A stretch of DNA of 64,000 nt from an uncultured Dysgonomonas sp. (GCF_900079725.1 NZ_LT599032.1:4460054-4524053); one strand, 5' to 3'; positions 52,771 through 60,749 are shown, counted from the first letter of the stretch. Numbers and translations: made by a program. The notes: generated by a model from the sequence alone, not told the origin.

Positions 52771-53787
52771 ATGATAACCATACTAGGCATAGAGTCGTCT
52801 TGTGATGATACTGCGGCAGCAGTTATCAGGGACGGTTTACTTCTATCTAATATAATTTCCAGCCAGAAAGTGCATGAGAACTACGGAGGTGTAGTTCCCG
52901 AACTGGCATCACGCGCACATCAGCAGAATATAATACCGGTTGTAGACCAGGCATTGAAAAAAGCGGGGGTAAACAAGAACGAACTGACGGCGATAGCTTT
53001 CACGCGCGGTCCCGGTCTGATGGGATCCTTGCTGGTAGGTACTTCTTTTGCTAAAGGACTATCTTCCGCGTTGAATATTCCGATGATAGATGTAAATCAT
53101 CTGCACGCTCATGTGTTGGCTCATTTTATTAAGGAGGATAAAGATGATAACAATCAGCCTCAGTATCCTTTCCTGTGCCTGTTGGTGTCGGGTGGTAATT
53201 CACAGATTATCCTTGTCAGATCGTACAAGGAAATGGAGATCATAGGCCAAACAATAGATGACGCAGCTGGTGAAGCTTTCGACAAATGCGCCAAGGTGAT
53301 GGGGCTGGGATATCCCGGAGGGCCTGTTGTTGACCGCTTGGCTAAAGAGGGTGATGCAGATAAATTTAAATTCAACAAACCTCACATATCGGGTTATGAT
53401 TATAGTTTCAGTGGTCTGAAAACTTCTTTCCTGTATTTGCTCCGCGATGAATTGAGAAAGGATCCTGACTTTATAGATAAGAATAAAGCTGACCTTTGTG
53501 CTTCCCTTCAAAAAACGATTATCGATGTATTGATGGAGCAATTACGTAAAGCGGCCAAAGATCTGGGAATTAAAGAGGTTGCCGTAGCCGGTGGTGTGTC
53601 GGCGAACTCGGGACTTCGTGCTGCATTTGAAGATCATGCAAAGCGTTTCGGTTGGAAAATACATATACCTCCGTTTGGCTATACGACGGATAATGCAGCC
53701 ATGATAGCTATGACAGGCTATTTCAAATATGAAGACAAAGAATTTTGTCCGATGGAGGCAGCGCCGTTTTCGAGAGTGGTAATGTAA
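52771..53787 (+). CDS. tsaD: tRNA N6-adenosine threonylcarbamoyltransferase TsaD
   Basis: 338 aa enzyme that transfers threonylcarbamoyl to A37 of ANN-decoding tRNAs, with TsaB and TsaE. ASKHA-fold markers: GIESSCDDTAAAVI at the N-terminus, the metal-binding histidines in VNHLHAHVLAHF, LLVSGGNSQIIL, TIDDAAGEAFDKCAKVMGLGYPGGPVVD and AVAGGVSANSGLR, plus the late FGYTTDNAAMIA aspartate motif. Length is normal and all ligands are present. It converges on marR with a 3-bp gap. Confidence 0.97.
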   Translation: MITILGIESSCDDTAAAVIRDGLLLSNIISSQKVHENYGGVVPELASRAHQQNIIPVVDQALKKAGVNKNELTAIAFTRGPGLMGSLLVGTSFAKGLSSALNIPMIDVNHLHAHVLAHFIKEDKDDNNQPQYPFLCLLVSGGNSQIILVRSYKEMEIIGQTIDDAAGEAFDKCAKVMGLGYPGGPVVDRLAKEGDADKFKFNKPHISGYDYSFSGLKTSFLYLLRDELRKDPDFIDKNKADLCASLQKTIIDVLMEQLRKAAKDLGIKEVAVAGGVSANSGLRAAFEDHAKRFGWKIHIPPFGYTTDNAAMIAMTGYFKYEDKEFCPMEAAPFSRVVM

Positions 53788-53790
53788 TAA

Positions 53791-54240
53791 CTACATTTTC
53801 TCCGCATCTGATAGATTGTTCTCCACTTTTGCCAACAACTTAAGAAAGATATTTATTTCATCTTCCGATAATCCGTTGGTGAATATTGCCGTAGCTTCTG
53901 TCCAGCAGGTAATTACTTCTTGTCTGATGCTCTCGGCGCGAGGCAATAGAAATATGTTATAGCTACGGCTGTCAGTTATGCTTTTTTGCTTGACCACATA
54001 TTTAGCGGTGCATAATTTGTCTATAATGCGTGTTGTATTAGCAAAATCTTTCTTTGATTTCTTTGTAAGTTCACTAAGAGACAGGCCATCATCGAGCCAT
54101 AGATAGTATAAGATTACCCATTGCTCAGGGGTGATATCTAATCCTTTTTCACTGATAAGTCTGAATGCCAGTCGCCGGAGTTGGGCGGCAACAGATGCTA
54201 TCTGGTGATTGATACTGTTTTCGAAATTATATTCCATCAT
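53791..54240 (-). CDS. MarR-family transcriptional regulator
   Basis: 149 aa winged-helix repressor. The core is INHQIASVAAQLRRLAFRL, ITPEQWVILYYLWLDDGLSLSELTK (recognition-helix region) and FANTTRIIDKLCTAKYVVKQKSITDSRSYNIFLLPRA, with the wing carrying D-x-R. Start at 54240 (MMEYNFENS); the ORF extends to 54270 inside the neighbour. It overlaps the DUF169 gene by 14 bp and is co-transcribed with it. Two near-palindromic operators on the operon promoter suggest autorepression relieved by a small ligand. Confidence 0.92.
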   Translation of the reverse strand: MMEYNFENSINHQIASVAAQLRRLAFRLISEKGLDITPEQWVILYYLWLDDGLSLSELTKKSKKDFANTTRIIDKLCTAKYVVKQKSITDSRSYNIFLLPRAESIRQEVITCWTEATAIFTNGLSEDEINIFLKLLAKVENNLSDAEKM

Positions 54241-54946
54241 TGATTCGCGCTTTAACTTTGCCCCATGCATGGGTATCTACAAGGCAGGATTCTTCAAATG
54301 TATTGTACATCTCTTTCAGGCGGGACATTGGTATTGCAAAACTTAATATATTTGCTTCTACATGAGGACGTACCGATGGGTCGAACAGTCCGAGAAATGA
54401 CCGTTTGCCGTTTCTTTGATTTTCGGCAACTACCTGTGAAATAGTGGAGCTGCATCCGGAACCAAATGGAGCAGATACCGCATCTGGTTCATTGGTGTCG
54501 AATAAAGTCCATGAAATCAATCCTGTTAATACATCAGGCGTGGCGAAGAATATAATACCTTCGATATCGTCTAATATATCCAGATTATCTATTCGTGAAA
54601 AATGAAGGTATGCTTTGCCTGTAGGAGAGAAGCCAATATTTTCTACAAACTCTTTGACCATCTCCGGAGTCTTCTTGTATCTTTCTTTTAGTGAGACGAA
54701 AGACGGAATCCGTTCTTCCGGAAATTCAGAGAATCCGGTGTAAAACTTGCCACCCATACAACCGATTGTTTCTCTATCCAAACATATTGGTGCGCCTTTA
54801 CGTACAATATCAAGTGCTTTAAAATAGCACCCATTTACTCTTTGTGGCACAGGTTCGGCTATGTCTGAATACCAGAAAGCTATAGGTAATTCTATATTCT
54901 CACCAAATGCATATTGCAGTTTATTTATTAAATCAGTAGATTTCAT
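54227..54946 (-). CDS. DUF169 family protein
   Basis: 239 aa, first gene of the operon with marR. The DUF169 pattern is clear: IELPIAFWYSDIAEPVPQ, a CYF...KGAPICLDRETIGCMGGKFYTGF segment with conserved cysteines, GKAYLHFSRID, GIIFFATPDVLTGL and APFGSGCSSTISQVVAEN. The cysteines suggest metal or cofactor binding, but the function is unknown. Control by the adjacent MarR-like protein is likely, since operators overlie the promoter. Confidence 0.9.
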   Translation of the reverse strand: MKSTDLINKLQYAFGENIELPIAFWYSDIAEPVPQRVNGCYFKALDIVRKGAPICLDRETIGCMGGKFYTGFSEFPEERIPSFVSLKERYKKTPEMVKEFVENIGFSPTGKAYLHFSRIDNLDILDDIEGIIFFATPDVLTGLISWTLFDTNEPDAVSAPFGSGCSSTISQVVAENQRNGKRSFLGLFDPSVRPHVEANILSFAIPMSRLKEMYNTFEESCLVDTHAWGKVKARINDGI

Positions 54947-54958
54947 GATCTTGTAATT

Positions 54959-55002
54959 TATTTGTTATGACAAATATATTTACATTGTTTGTTATGACAA
55001 AT
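54959..55002 (-). promoter_or_regulatory. DUF169-marR promoter with two MarR-type operators
   Basis: Two copies of the interrupted palindrome TTTGT-tatg-ACAAA lie at 54960-54975 and 54987-55002, centres 27 bp apart. On the minus strand TTTG (55001-54998), a 19-bp spacer and TATATTTG (54978-54971) form a consensus promoter, so one operator covers the -33 box and the other the -7 box. Occupancy of either site should block transcription. Confidence 0.85.
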
Positions 55003-55077
55003 AAATTGACGTTGATAATTCTTAGACTTTATATCTTTTATTGATAATTGTAAATTATCACTCATAATTATAAATCT

Positions 55078-55085
55078 TATCTTTG
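55078..55085 (+). promoter_or_regulatory. -7 box of the M48 protease promoter
   Basis: TATCTTTG (TAnnTTTG) lies 16 bp before the ATG at 55102, implying a very short leader. No -33 box at normal spacing. Confidence 0.55.
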
Positions 55086-55101
55086 TAGAAAAAACGTATC
55101 T

Positions 55102-56343
55102 ATGTCTCTATACTTAAGCATTATCCTACTTGTAGTTGTCCTCGATTTTGTCTGGACGCAATACTTGGCGTATCGTAACCGTAAGCGGATGAGCCCCGAA
55201 ATTCCTCCATTACTGGAAGGGATTTACGATAAAGACGAATATGCCAGACAGCAAGCCTATCAAAAGATAAACAGCCGCTTTGGCTTGTATACAAGCCTTT
55301 TCTCTTTTATCGTAATGTTACTGGTCCTGTCTTTGGGTATTTTTGGCTGGCTCAACGAGTTGCTGAGACAATTTATAAATAATGAAGTCATTCTTACTCT
55401 GGTTTTCTTTGGTATAGTATATATTGTGAACGATATTATCACTTTGCCATTCAGCTATTATGCTACCTTTGTGATTGAAGAACGCTTCGGATTCAATAAA
55501 TCGACTAAAGCTATTTTCTGGTTCGACCAGTTGAAAGGTTTACTGCTCACAACTGTTCTAGGGGGCATTATACTGGCTCTTCTGGTATGGTTTTATGAAA
55601 CTCTGGGTACATATGCATGGTTGTACGCCTGGGGGGCAGTAACCGTATTTTCTTTATTTATGACCTTGTTCTATTCCAATATTATAGTGCCTTTATTCAA
55701 TAAGCAGACTCCGTTGGAAGATGGCGAACTCCGGGATGCAATCGAGGCCTTTTCCCGGGAAGCAGGTTTTTCGATAAAGAATATATACGTAATGGATGCA
55801 TCTAAACGTTCCAGTAAAGCAAACGCTTATTTTACCGGCTTTGGAGTTAAGAAACGTATCGTATTGTTCGATACATTGATTAATGATCTTAGTACGAGTG
55901 AAATAGTCGCTGTACTGGCACACGAAATAGGTCATTATAAAAAGAGGCACACATTGCAGGGTATGTGCATATCCATCTTATATACAGGAATTATTCTTTT
56001 CCTGTTATCATGGTTCCTCGATAATGAAGCCATTGCTTTGGCATTGGGAGGGAAAGAGGCTTCCTTTCATTTGGGTCTGATTGCTTTCTCTGTTCTATTT
56101 ACTCCGGTTTCGATGATTATAGGTCTGTTTTCGAGTATGCACAGCCGTAAGAATGAATATCAGGCAGACGCCTATGCTGCCGGTTTTGGCTTGGCAGATT
56201 CATTGATAAGCGGATTGAAGAAGCTATCGGTAAAGTCACTGAGCAATCTGAATCCTGATCCGCTATATGTATTTTTCTATTATTCACATCCGACTTTGCT
56301 GCAACGGATGGAGGCATTAATGGAAATTGATGATAAAAAGTAA
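55102..56343 (+). CDS. M48-family CAAX prenyl protease-like metallopeptidase (Ste24 type)
   Basis: 413 aa integral membrane zinc protease. Several N-terminal helices (about residues 1-200) precede the zinc site HEIGHYKKRH (H-E-x-x-H, about residue 274). The third ligand is Glu in NEYQADAYAA (about residue 352). YVMDASKRSSKANAYFTGFGVKKRIVLFDTL is the conserved strand before the active site, as in Ste24 homologues. Bacterial members degrade damaged membrane proteins; no prenylated substrate is expected. Single gene, divergent from the DUF169 operon. Confidence 0.93.
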   Translation: MSLYLSIILLVVVLDFVWTQYLAYRNRKRMSPEIPPLLEGIYDKDEYARQQAYQKINSRFGLYTSLFSFIVMLLVLSLGIFGWLNELLRQFINNEVILTLVFFGIVYIVNDIITLPFSYYATFVIEERFGFNKSTKAIFWFDQLKGLLLTTVLGGIILALLVWFYETLGTYAWLYAWGAVTVFSLFMTLFYSNIIVPLFNKQTPLEDGELRDAIEAFSREAGFSIKNIYVMDASKRSSKANAYFTGFGVKKRIVLFDTLINDLSTSEIVAVLAHEIGHYKKRHTLQGMCISILYTGIILFLLSWFLDNEAIALALGGKEASFHLGLIAFSVLFTPVSMIIGLFSSMHSRKNEYQADAYAAGFGLADSLISGLKKLSVKSLSNLNPDPLYVFFYYSHPTLLQRMEALMEIDDKK

Positions 56344-56435
56344 ATTTTTATAAAGTATCATTAAACCTTTTAATTTTATTATATTCATATAATATAAACG
56401 GGGCTGAAAAACAGCTATTCATAATCTAAAAAATA

Positions 56436-57503
56436 ATGCCTATGAAACGCTTTTATATAATTATCATTTCGTGCCTGATATTATTGCCTGTAAATATATA
56501 TGCCCAGGGAGGAAAGAAAGAAAAGGTTAGCAAAGATATTTTCGGTAATACCATTATCGAAGATGAAGACGGAAGTAAAACAACAATAAAGAAAGATATT
56601 TTCGGAAATACTGTGATAGAAGATAATAAGGGCAATAAGAAGACTATCAAAAAGGATATTTTTGGAAATACTGTGATAGAAGATAACAAGGGAAATAAAG
56701 AAACGATCAAAGAAGATATTCATGGGAATACTGTAATCGAAGATAACAAAGGGAATAAGAAAAGAGTAAAAGAGGATATTTTCGGGAATACTATCATTGA
56801 AGACAATAAAGGAAATAAAACGACCATACGAGAGAATATTTTCGGTGATAAAGTAATAGAAGATAATAAGGGGTATAAGAAAACTATCAAAAAGGATGTA
56901 TTCGGAAATACTATCATTGAAGATAATAAAGGAAATAAAACAACTATCGAAGAGGATGTCTTTGGCGATAAAGTGATCGAAGACAACAAAGGGAACAAAA
57001 CGAAAATAGGAAAAGATATCTTCTATAACATGATTGTTGAAACGAACCGGAGAAAAGTAAAAATAGGCCGTGATATATTTGGTTATCTTCAATATGAAGA
57101 GAATAATAGAAGGAAGGCATATCTGAAAAAAGATATTTTCGATGCCTGGATTTTTACGGATGATAATAATAATGAAATAAAGTATTCCATGGAGTTTTGG
57201 GAAGATATTCAGCGTGATTTCAGAGGTGATGAAGAAGAGACCTTTTTCTGGCTGATGGATATGTGCCATGGATTGACGGACTACAAAGAAGAATATAAAG
57301 TTGATATTTTCGGACATCTTCAATTCAGCAACAACAAGAATGAACGGGCGTCACTGTCTAAAAATATTTTTGATGAGATGGTTTATGAAGACACCAAAGG
57401 GAGTAAAATGATATATCCGCAGAATTTTTGGAATAAGATGCGCAAACATAGTTCGGATAAAAAAATATTTATGGATCTTATACAACGCTATCTGTTCGAA
57501 TAG
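56436..57503 (+). CDS. Secreted protein of 20-residue KDIFGN repeats
   Basis: 355 aa; family not recognised. A signal peptide, MKRFYIIIISCLILLPVNIYAQ from Met-3, is followed by eight near-perfect 20-aa repeats (residues 33-192) of the form KDIFGNTVIEDNKGNKKTIK. Three to five degenerate repeats follow to about residue 330, with inserts rich in aromatic residues. Each unit alternates Lys-rich and Asp/Glu-rich stretches and contains two likely beta strands joined by a D-x-x-G turn, which fits a beta-solenoid or extended beta-sheet. Role unknown; surface binding or structural use is a guess. It precedes two other secreted-protein genes on the same strand. Confidence 0.8.
   Translation: MPMKRFYIIIISCLILLPVNIYAQGGKKEKVSKDIFGNTIIEDEDGSKTTIKKDIFGNTVIEDNKGNKKTIKKDIFGNTVIEDNKGNKETIKEDIHGNTVIEDNKGNKKRVKEDIFGNTIIEDNKGNKTTIRENIFGDKVIEDNKGYKKTIKKDVFGNTIIEDNKGNKTTIEEDVFGDKVIEDNKGNKTKIGKDIFYNMIVETNRRKVKIGRDIFGYLQYEENNRRKAYLKKDIFDAWIFTDDNNNEIKYSMEFWEDIQRDFRGDEEETFFWLMDMCHGLTDYKEEYKVDIFGHLQFSNNKNERASLSKNIFDEMVYEDTKGSKMIYPQNFWNKMRKHSSDKKIFMDLIQRYLFE
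56532..57011 (+). repeat. 60-bp in-frame tandem repeat, eight units
   Basis: DNA basis of the KDIFGN protein repeats. Eight direct units of exactly 60 bp sit in frame and are very similar, with mostly third-base differences. The opposite strand is also open through most of this region as a by-product of the repeat. Confidence 0.88.
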
Positions 57504-57573
57504 GGAAATTTATTTATGGAATTTCAGTATTTTCATACTCTATTTAATATCAGAATGAAAAACACGATTGAGT

Positions 57574-58161
57574 ATGAGAATGTATTTCACTTTTCCTCTA
57601 TTTTTGTCTTTTTATTTGTGCATATATTCCCAACAGAATAAAGAAGTCAGACCATTTTACGTGAAAAATGATACACTCATAGAGAATCGGTTACTTTTGG
57701 ATTCAAAGCAATTAAACGAAATAAATATTGAGGAATTCACGGAACCACCAATCTTTATAAGTACAGAAATACTCCCTCAATTTGTAGGCGGAGATAGTGT
57801 GATGGAGGCATTCTTTAATAAGAATATCCGGTATCCCCGTACAGTAACCAAAGGGGAAGTGCAGGGTTTTGTTATTGCAAGGTTTGTTGTATTAAAAGAT
57901 GGCAAAATTGATCCACGAAATATAAAAATAATAACATCTCTTTCGCATGATTGCGACAACGAGGTTGTGCGTCTACTACACAAGATGCCTTCTTGGATGC
58001 CTGGAAGACAAGGAGGATTTCCAGTCCCTTTTTATCAGACTATAGGCGTTTATCTGGGAAAGAAAAAACTTAAGACAGTAAGGCGTTTGGTGCCAGGCGA
58101 AATTAATGTGGATGAATGCAAATGGAACGGTTATCACGAAATTATAGAAAAACGATATTAA
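57574..58161 (+). CDS. Secreted protein with TonB C-terminal-like domain
   Basis: 195 aa from the ATG at 57574. The signal peptide is MRMYFTFPLFLSFYLCIYSQ. Residues 70-165 form a TonB_C-type domain: PQFVGGDSVMEAFFNKNIRYPRTVTKGEVQGFVIARFVVLKDGKID, then VVRLLHKMPSWMPGRQGGFPVPFYQTIGVYL. There is no membrane anchor or proline-rich linker, so it is not a classical energy transducer. Stand-alone domains of this kind are common in Bacteroidota, with unclear roles. It sits 70 bp after the repeat protein gene and 22 bp before the next secreted protein. Confidence 0.82.
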   Translation: MRMYFTFPLFLSFYLCIYSQQNKEVRPFYVKNDTLIENRLLLDSKQLNEINIEEFTEPPIFISTEILPQFVGGDSVMEAFFNKNIRYPRTVTKGEVQGFVIARFVVLKDGKIDPRNIKIITSLSHDCDNEVVRLLHKMPSWMPGRQGGFPVPFYQTIGVYLGKKKLKTVRRLVPGEINVDECKWNGYHEIIEKRY

Positions 58162-58183
58162 TAATAGCCAAAACCTTTATACC

Positions 58184-58948
58184 ATGTTGAAAAAACTACA
58201 TCTTACCTGTTTTGCTTTTGTTTTATTATTTCCTCTTTTTGCTCAGGAACCACAGACTATTCATGTGATGGTGGCTTTGTGCGATAATAAATATCAGGGC
58301 ATAGTGAAAGTACCGAAAGGAATAGGTAACGGGCAAGATCCGAATTCGAATCTGTACTGGGGATGCGGATATGGCATTCGTACTTATTTCAGAAAAAGTT
58401 CTGACTGGAAGGAGGTGAGGCGGCTAAAGGCTGACGATATCCGTCTCGAACGTATTGTCTTCAAACATAAAACGAAAGATTACTACCTTATCGCCGATGC
58501 TTATGACGGACAATACATAAAGAACTGTACAGAAGATTTCCTCAGCTCATGTTCAGGGAGTAAGAAGGATACTGTAATGATCGGGAAAACGGTTGTCGGA
58601 CTCAATGGGAATGCTAAACTACTCGCTTATATAGGGCATAACGGGTTAATGGATTTTTCGTTGGCAAATACTTATAGCACTGTAGATGGTAAAACGCGTG
58701 ATGCGATAATCCTTGCTTGCTATAGTAAGCGGTATTTTACACCGTATCTGCGTTCAGCTAAAGCCAATCCATTGCTTTGGTCTACCCATCTGATGAGCCC
58801 CGAAGCATACACATTACATGATGCAATCGCTACATACATCGCAGGAGGGACGAATGCTGCTGTGCGGGAAAGTGCTGCTGCCGCTTATAATAAATATCAG
58901 AAATGCGGGATAAAAGGCGCCAGAGGATTATTGACTACCGGATTCTGA
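58184..58948 (+). CDS. Secreted protein of unknown function, possible CD-clan-like cysteine peptidase fold
   Basis: 254 aa. A signal peptide (MLKKLHLTCFAFVLLFPLFAQ) is followed by IHVMVALCDNKYQGIVKVP and GNGQDPNSNLYWGCGYGIRTYF. The centre holds LLAYIGHNGLMDFSL and, 33 residues further on, AIILACYSKRYF; then PLLWSTHLMSPEAYTLHDAI and a helical end. A histidine in GHNG followed by a hydrophobic strand ending in AC(Y)S recalls the His-Cys layout of caspase/gingipain-type (CD clan) peptidases, though the usual HG is HN here. I recall similar proteins in other phyla, but no function for them. Assignment is tentative. Confidence 0.6.
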   Translation: MLKKLHLTCFAFVLLFPLFAQEPQTIHVMVALCDNKYQGIVKVPKGIGNGQDPNSNLYWGCGYGIRTYFRKSSDWKEVRRLKADDIRLERIVFKHKTKDYYLIADAYDGQYIKNCTEDFLSSCSGSKKDTVMIGKTVVGLNGNAKLLAYIGHNGLMDFSLANTYSTVDGKTRDAIILACYSKRYFTPYLRSAKANPLLWSTHLMSPEAYTLHDAIATYIAGGTNAAVRESAAAAYNKYQKCGIKGARGLLTTGF

Positions 58949-58972
58949 ATTATGTGAATCAGTATTTGAAAA

Positions 58973-59215
58973 CTTTATCTATGTATATAGCTGATAGCCT
59001 TTAGCTGTTAGCAGATGGTTCTTTGAAGTATTGATCGGCCCCTCCAACCTCCCCAAGGGGAGGCTACAAAGAGGGTAAAAGTAATAGGTAGAAAAAGTGT
59101 TACGTTTGTTACTTTTTAACAAGTAGTAAGCTGAAAGTTATATGAGATACGAGTAGACAAGACACGAGATACAAGCTGCTAACTGATGACTGTTCATTGT
59201 TCACTGATAACTGAA
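58973..59215. repeat. Composite heptamer-repeat element, copy B
   Basis: Same layout as 49195-49446: words gctgata, gccttta (58990-59024), then a GC-rich stretch with CCTCCCC and GGGGAGG (59040-59067). A gttac-rich part with TACGTTTG (59101-59108) follows. Fourteen heptamers end it (59118-59215), lacking two words present in copy A. The remainder to cinA (59216-59497) is also repeat-like, with TACCTTTG at 59229, 59336 and 59460 and reversed aattaag words at 59418-59447. No gene is seen in 58949-59525. Confidence 0.8.
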
Positions 59216-59255
59216 CTGTTATATGTGTTACCTTTGTTACTTTTTATATAGTGTT

Positions 59256-59313
59256 CTTTGTGCTCCTCGTGGTAAAGATATTAACCACTAAGTGCACGAA
59301 GGAAATCACAAAG
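59256..59313. repeat. CACGAAG-type inverted repeat
   Basis: CTTTGTG (59256-59262) pairs with CACAAAG (59307-59313), and inside it CGTGGT is complementary to ACCAC, with CACGAAGG words between. Sequences of this ACCAC...CACGAAG type are, as I recall, scattered in many unrelated bacterial and archaeal genomes; their nature is unresolved. Confidence 0.5.
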
Positions 59314-59497
59314 GGATAAAAGGATAAAAAACTGTTACCTTTGTTACCTTTTTGCACGTTAGAGCCTCTGTGTGAGAATACTGTTTACTGAAACGTTGAT
59401 AATTTTCGGGTTTGCCCTAATTCTTAATTCTTAATTATTCGTTCTTCATTAATTCCTGTTACCTTTGTTACTTTTTAACAGTAAATAAGGCAAAACT

Positions 59498-59505
59498 TAT
59501 ATTTG
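59498..59505 (+). promoter_or_regulatory. -7 box of the cinA promoter
   Basis: TATATTTG (TAnnTTTG) lies 20 bp before the cinA ATG. Three further TACCTTTG words lie upstream in repeat DNA and could be alternative -7 boxes. Confidence 0.6.
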
Positions 59506-59525
59506 TAATAACTGATAGAATAGAA

Positions 59526-60749
59526 ATGAAAGCAGCAATAATTACAATCGGCGATGAAATTCTCATCGGGCAGATTGTCGACACCAATTCGGCATGGATA
59601 GCGCAGAAACTTACACTCGCAGGATTTGAAGTAGAAGAAATGCAATCGATAGGAGACGATGCACAACAGATAAAGGTTACCATAGAAGAGGTATTTTCCC
59701 GTGTAGACGTTATTCTTATGACCGGTGGACTGGGCCCGACGAAAGATGATATAACCAAGAAAACACTTTGCGACTATTTTGGTACGACGATGATTTTTGA
59801 TGACTCTGTTCTCGAAAATATACAGAATGTAATATCCAGTTTTACGACTTTGAATGAACTGACCCGCAATCAGGCCTATGTGCCAAAAGATTGCACAGTG
59901 ATACAGAACAGGGTAGGGACGGCTCCGATTACGTGGTTCGATTATATAGGCAAAGTGCTTGTGTCTATGCCGGGAGTTCCCCACGAAATGCGGTATGTGA
60001 TGGAAAATGAGATCATTCCCCGTCTACAAGCTAAATATGATCCGGATGCATATCTCAAACGTGTATTCATTGTAAAGGGATATACCGAATCGGCATTAGC
60101 GATGTATATTGCCGACTTTGAAGATAATCTGCCCGAGGGTTTCGGATTGGCATATCTGCCTTCTCCCGGATTGATGAAGCTGCGTCTGTTTGTTCGGGGA
60201 GAGCATCGTTTGGAGGAATTGAATGAGCAGGTAAAAAAACTTCAGGATATATTAGGAAGTGCTATTTTGGCAGAGAAAGATATTACGGTAGAGAAGTTGC
60301 TGGGAGAACGCCTTTTCGAAAAGGGCTTGAGCCTGGGTACAGCCGAAAGTTGTACAGGAGGTAATATTGCTCATACCATTACTTCTATTCCGGGTTCGTC
60401 CCGTTATTTTAAAGGTTCTGTCATATCATATGCCAATGAAGAAAAAGTGAATATATTGCATGTATCACAGGATTCATTGGATCGCTTTGGTGCAGTGAGT
60501 GAGGCTGTCGCTGAGGAAATGGCCAAAGGAGCACAGAAGATACTGAATGTGGATTGCTCTATTGCAACTACCGGTATTGCCGGCCCTGATGGAGGTACGG
60601 AAGAGAAACCGGTAGGTACAGTCTGGGTTTGTACAACTTATAAGGATAGATGCGTGGCCCGGAAATATCAACTGGGACAATTTCGCGAAGCAAATATTGT
60701 ACGTGCGACCAACATAGGAATGTTACAATTGCTGGAAATGCTGGAATGA
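59526..60749 (+). CDS. cinA: CinA family protein (ADP-ribose pyrophosphatase/NMN amidohydrolase type)
   Basis: 407 aa. The N-terminal MoCF_biosynth (COG1058) domain shows AAIITIGDEILIGQIVDTNSAWIAQKL and MTGGLGPTKDDITK, with MPGVPHEM later. The C-terminal CinA domain (about 255-400) shows LGTAESCTGGNIAHTITSIPGSSRYF and ATTGIAGPDGGTEEKPVGTVWV, the NMN amidohydrolase signature including the catalytic Ser/Thr. In such two-domain proteins the N-terminal part has ADP-ribose pyrophosphatase activity and the C-terminal part deamidates NMN in pyridine-nucleotide recycling. The name competence-damage protein does not imply competence here. Confidence 0.95.
   Translation: MKAAIITIGDEILIGQIVDTNSAWIAQKLTLAGFEVEEMQSIGDDAQQIKVTIEEVFSRVDVILMTGGLGPTKDDITKKTLCDYFGTTMIFDDSVLENIQNVISSFTTLNELTRNQAYVPKDCTVIQNRVGTAPITWFDYIGKVLVSMPGVPHEMRYVMENEIIPRLQAKYDPDAYLKRVFIVKGYTESALAMYIADFEDNLPEGFGLAYLPSPGLMKLRLFVRGEHRLEELNEQVKKLQDILGSAILAEKDITVEKLLGERLFEKGLSLGTAESCTGGNIAHTITSIPGSSRYFKGSVISYANEEKVNILHVSQDSLDRFGAVSEAVAEEMAKGAQKILNVDCSIATTGIAGPDGGTEEKPVGTVWVCTTYKDRCVARKYQLGQFREANIVRATNIGMLQLLEMLE

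Noticed and set aside
56532-57011. Regular 60-bp repeats as CRISPR
   Set aside because: The repeats are contiguous, in frame and encode a protein after a signal peptide; there are no unique spacers.
56481-57323. A 280-codon open frame on the minus strand
   Set aside because: It is antisense to the 60-bp tandem repeat; open reverse frames are expected when a stop-free unit is repeated.
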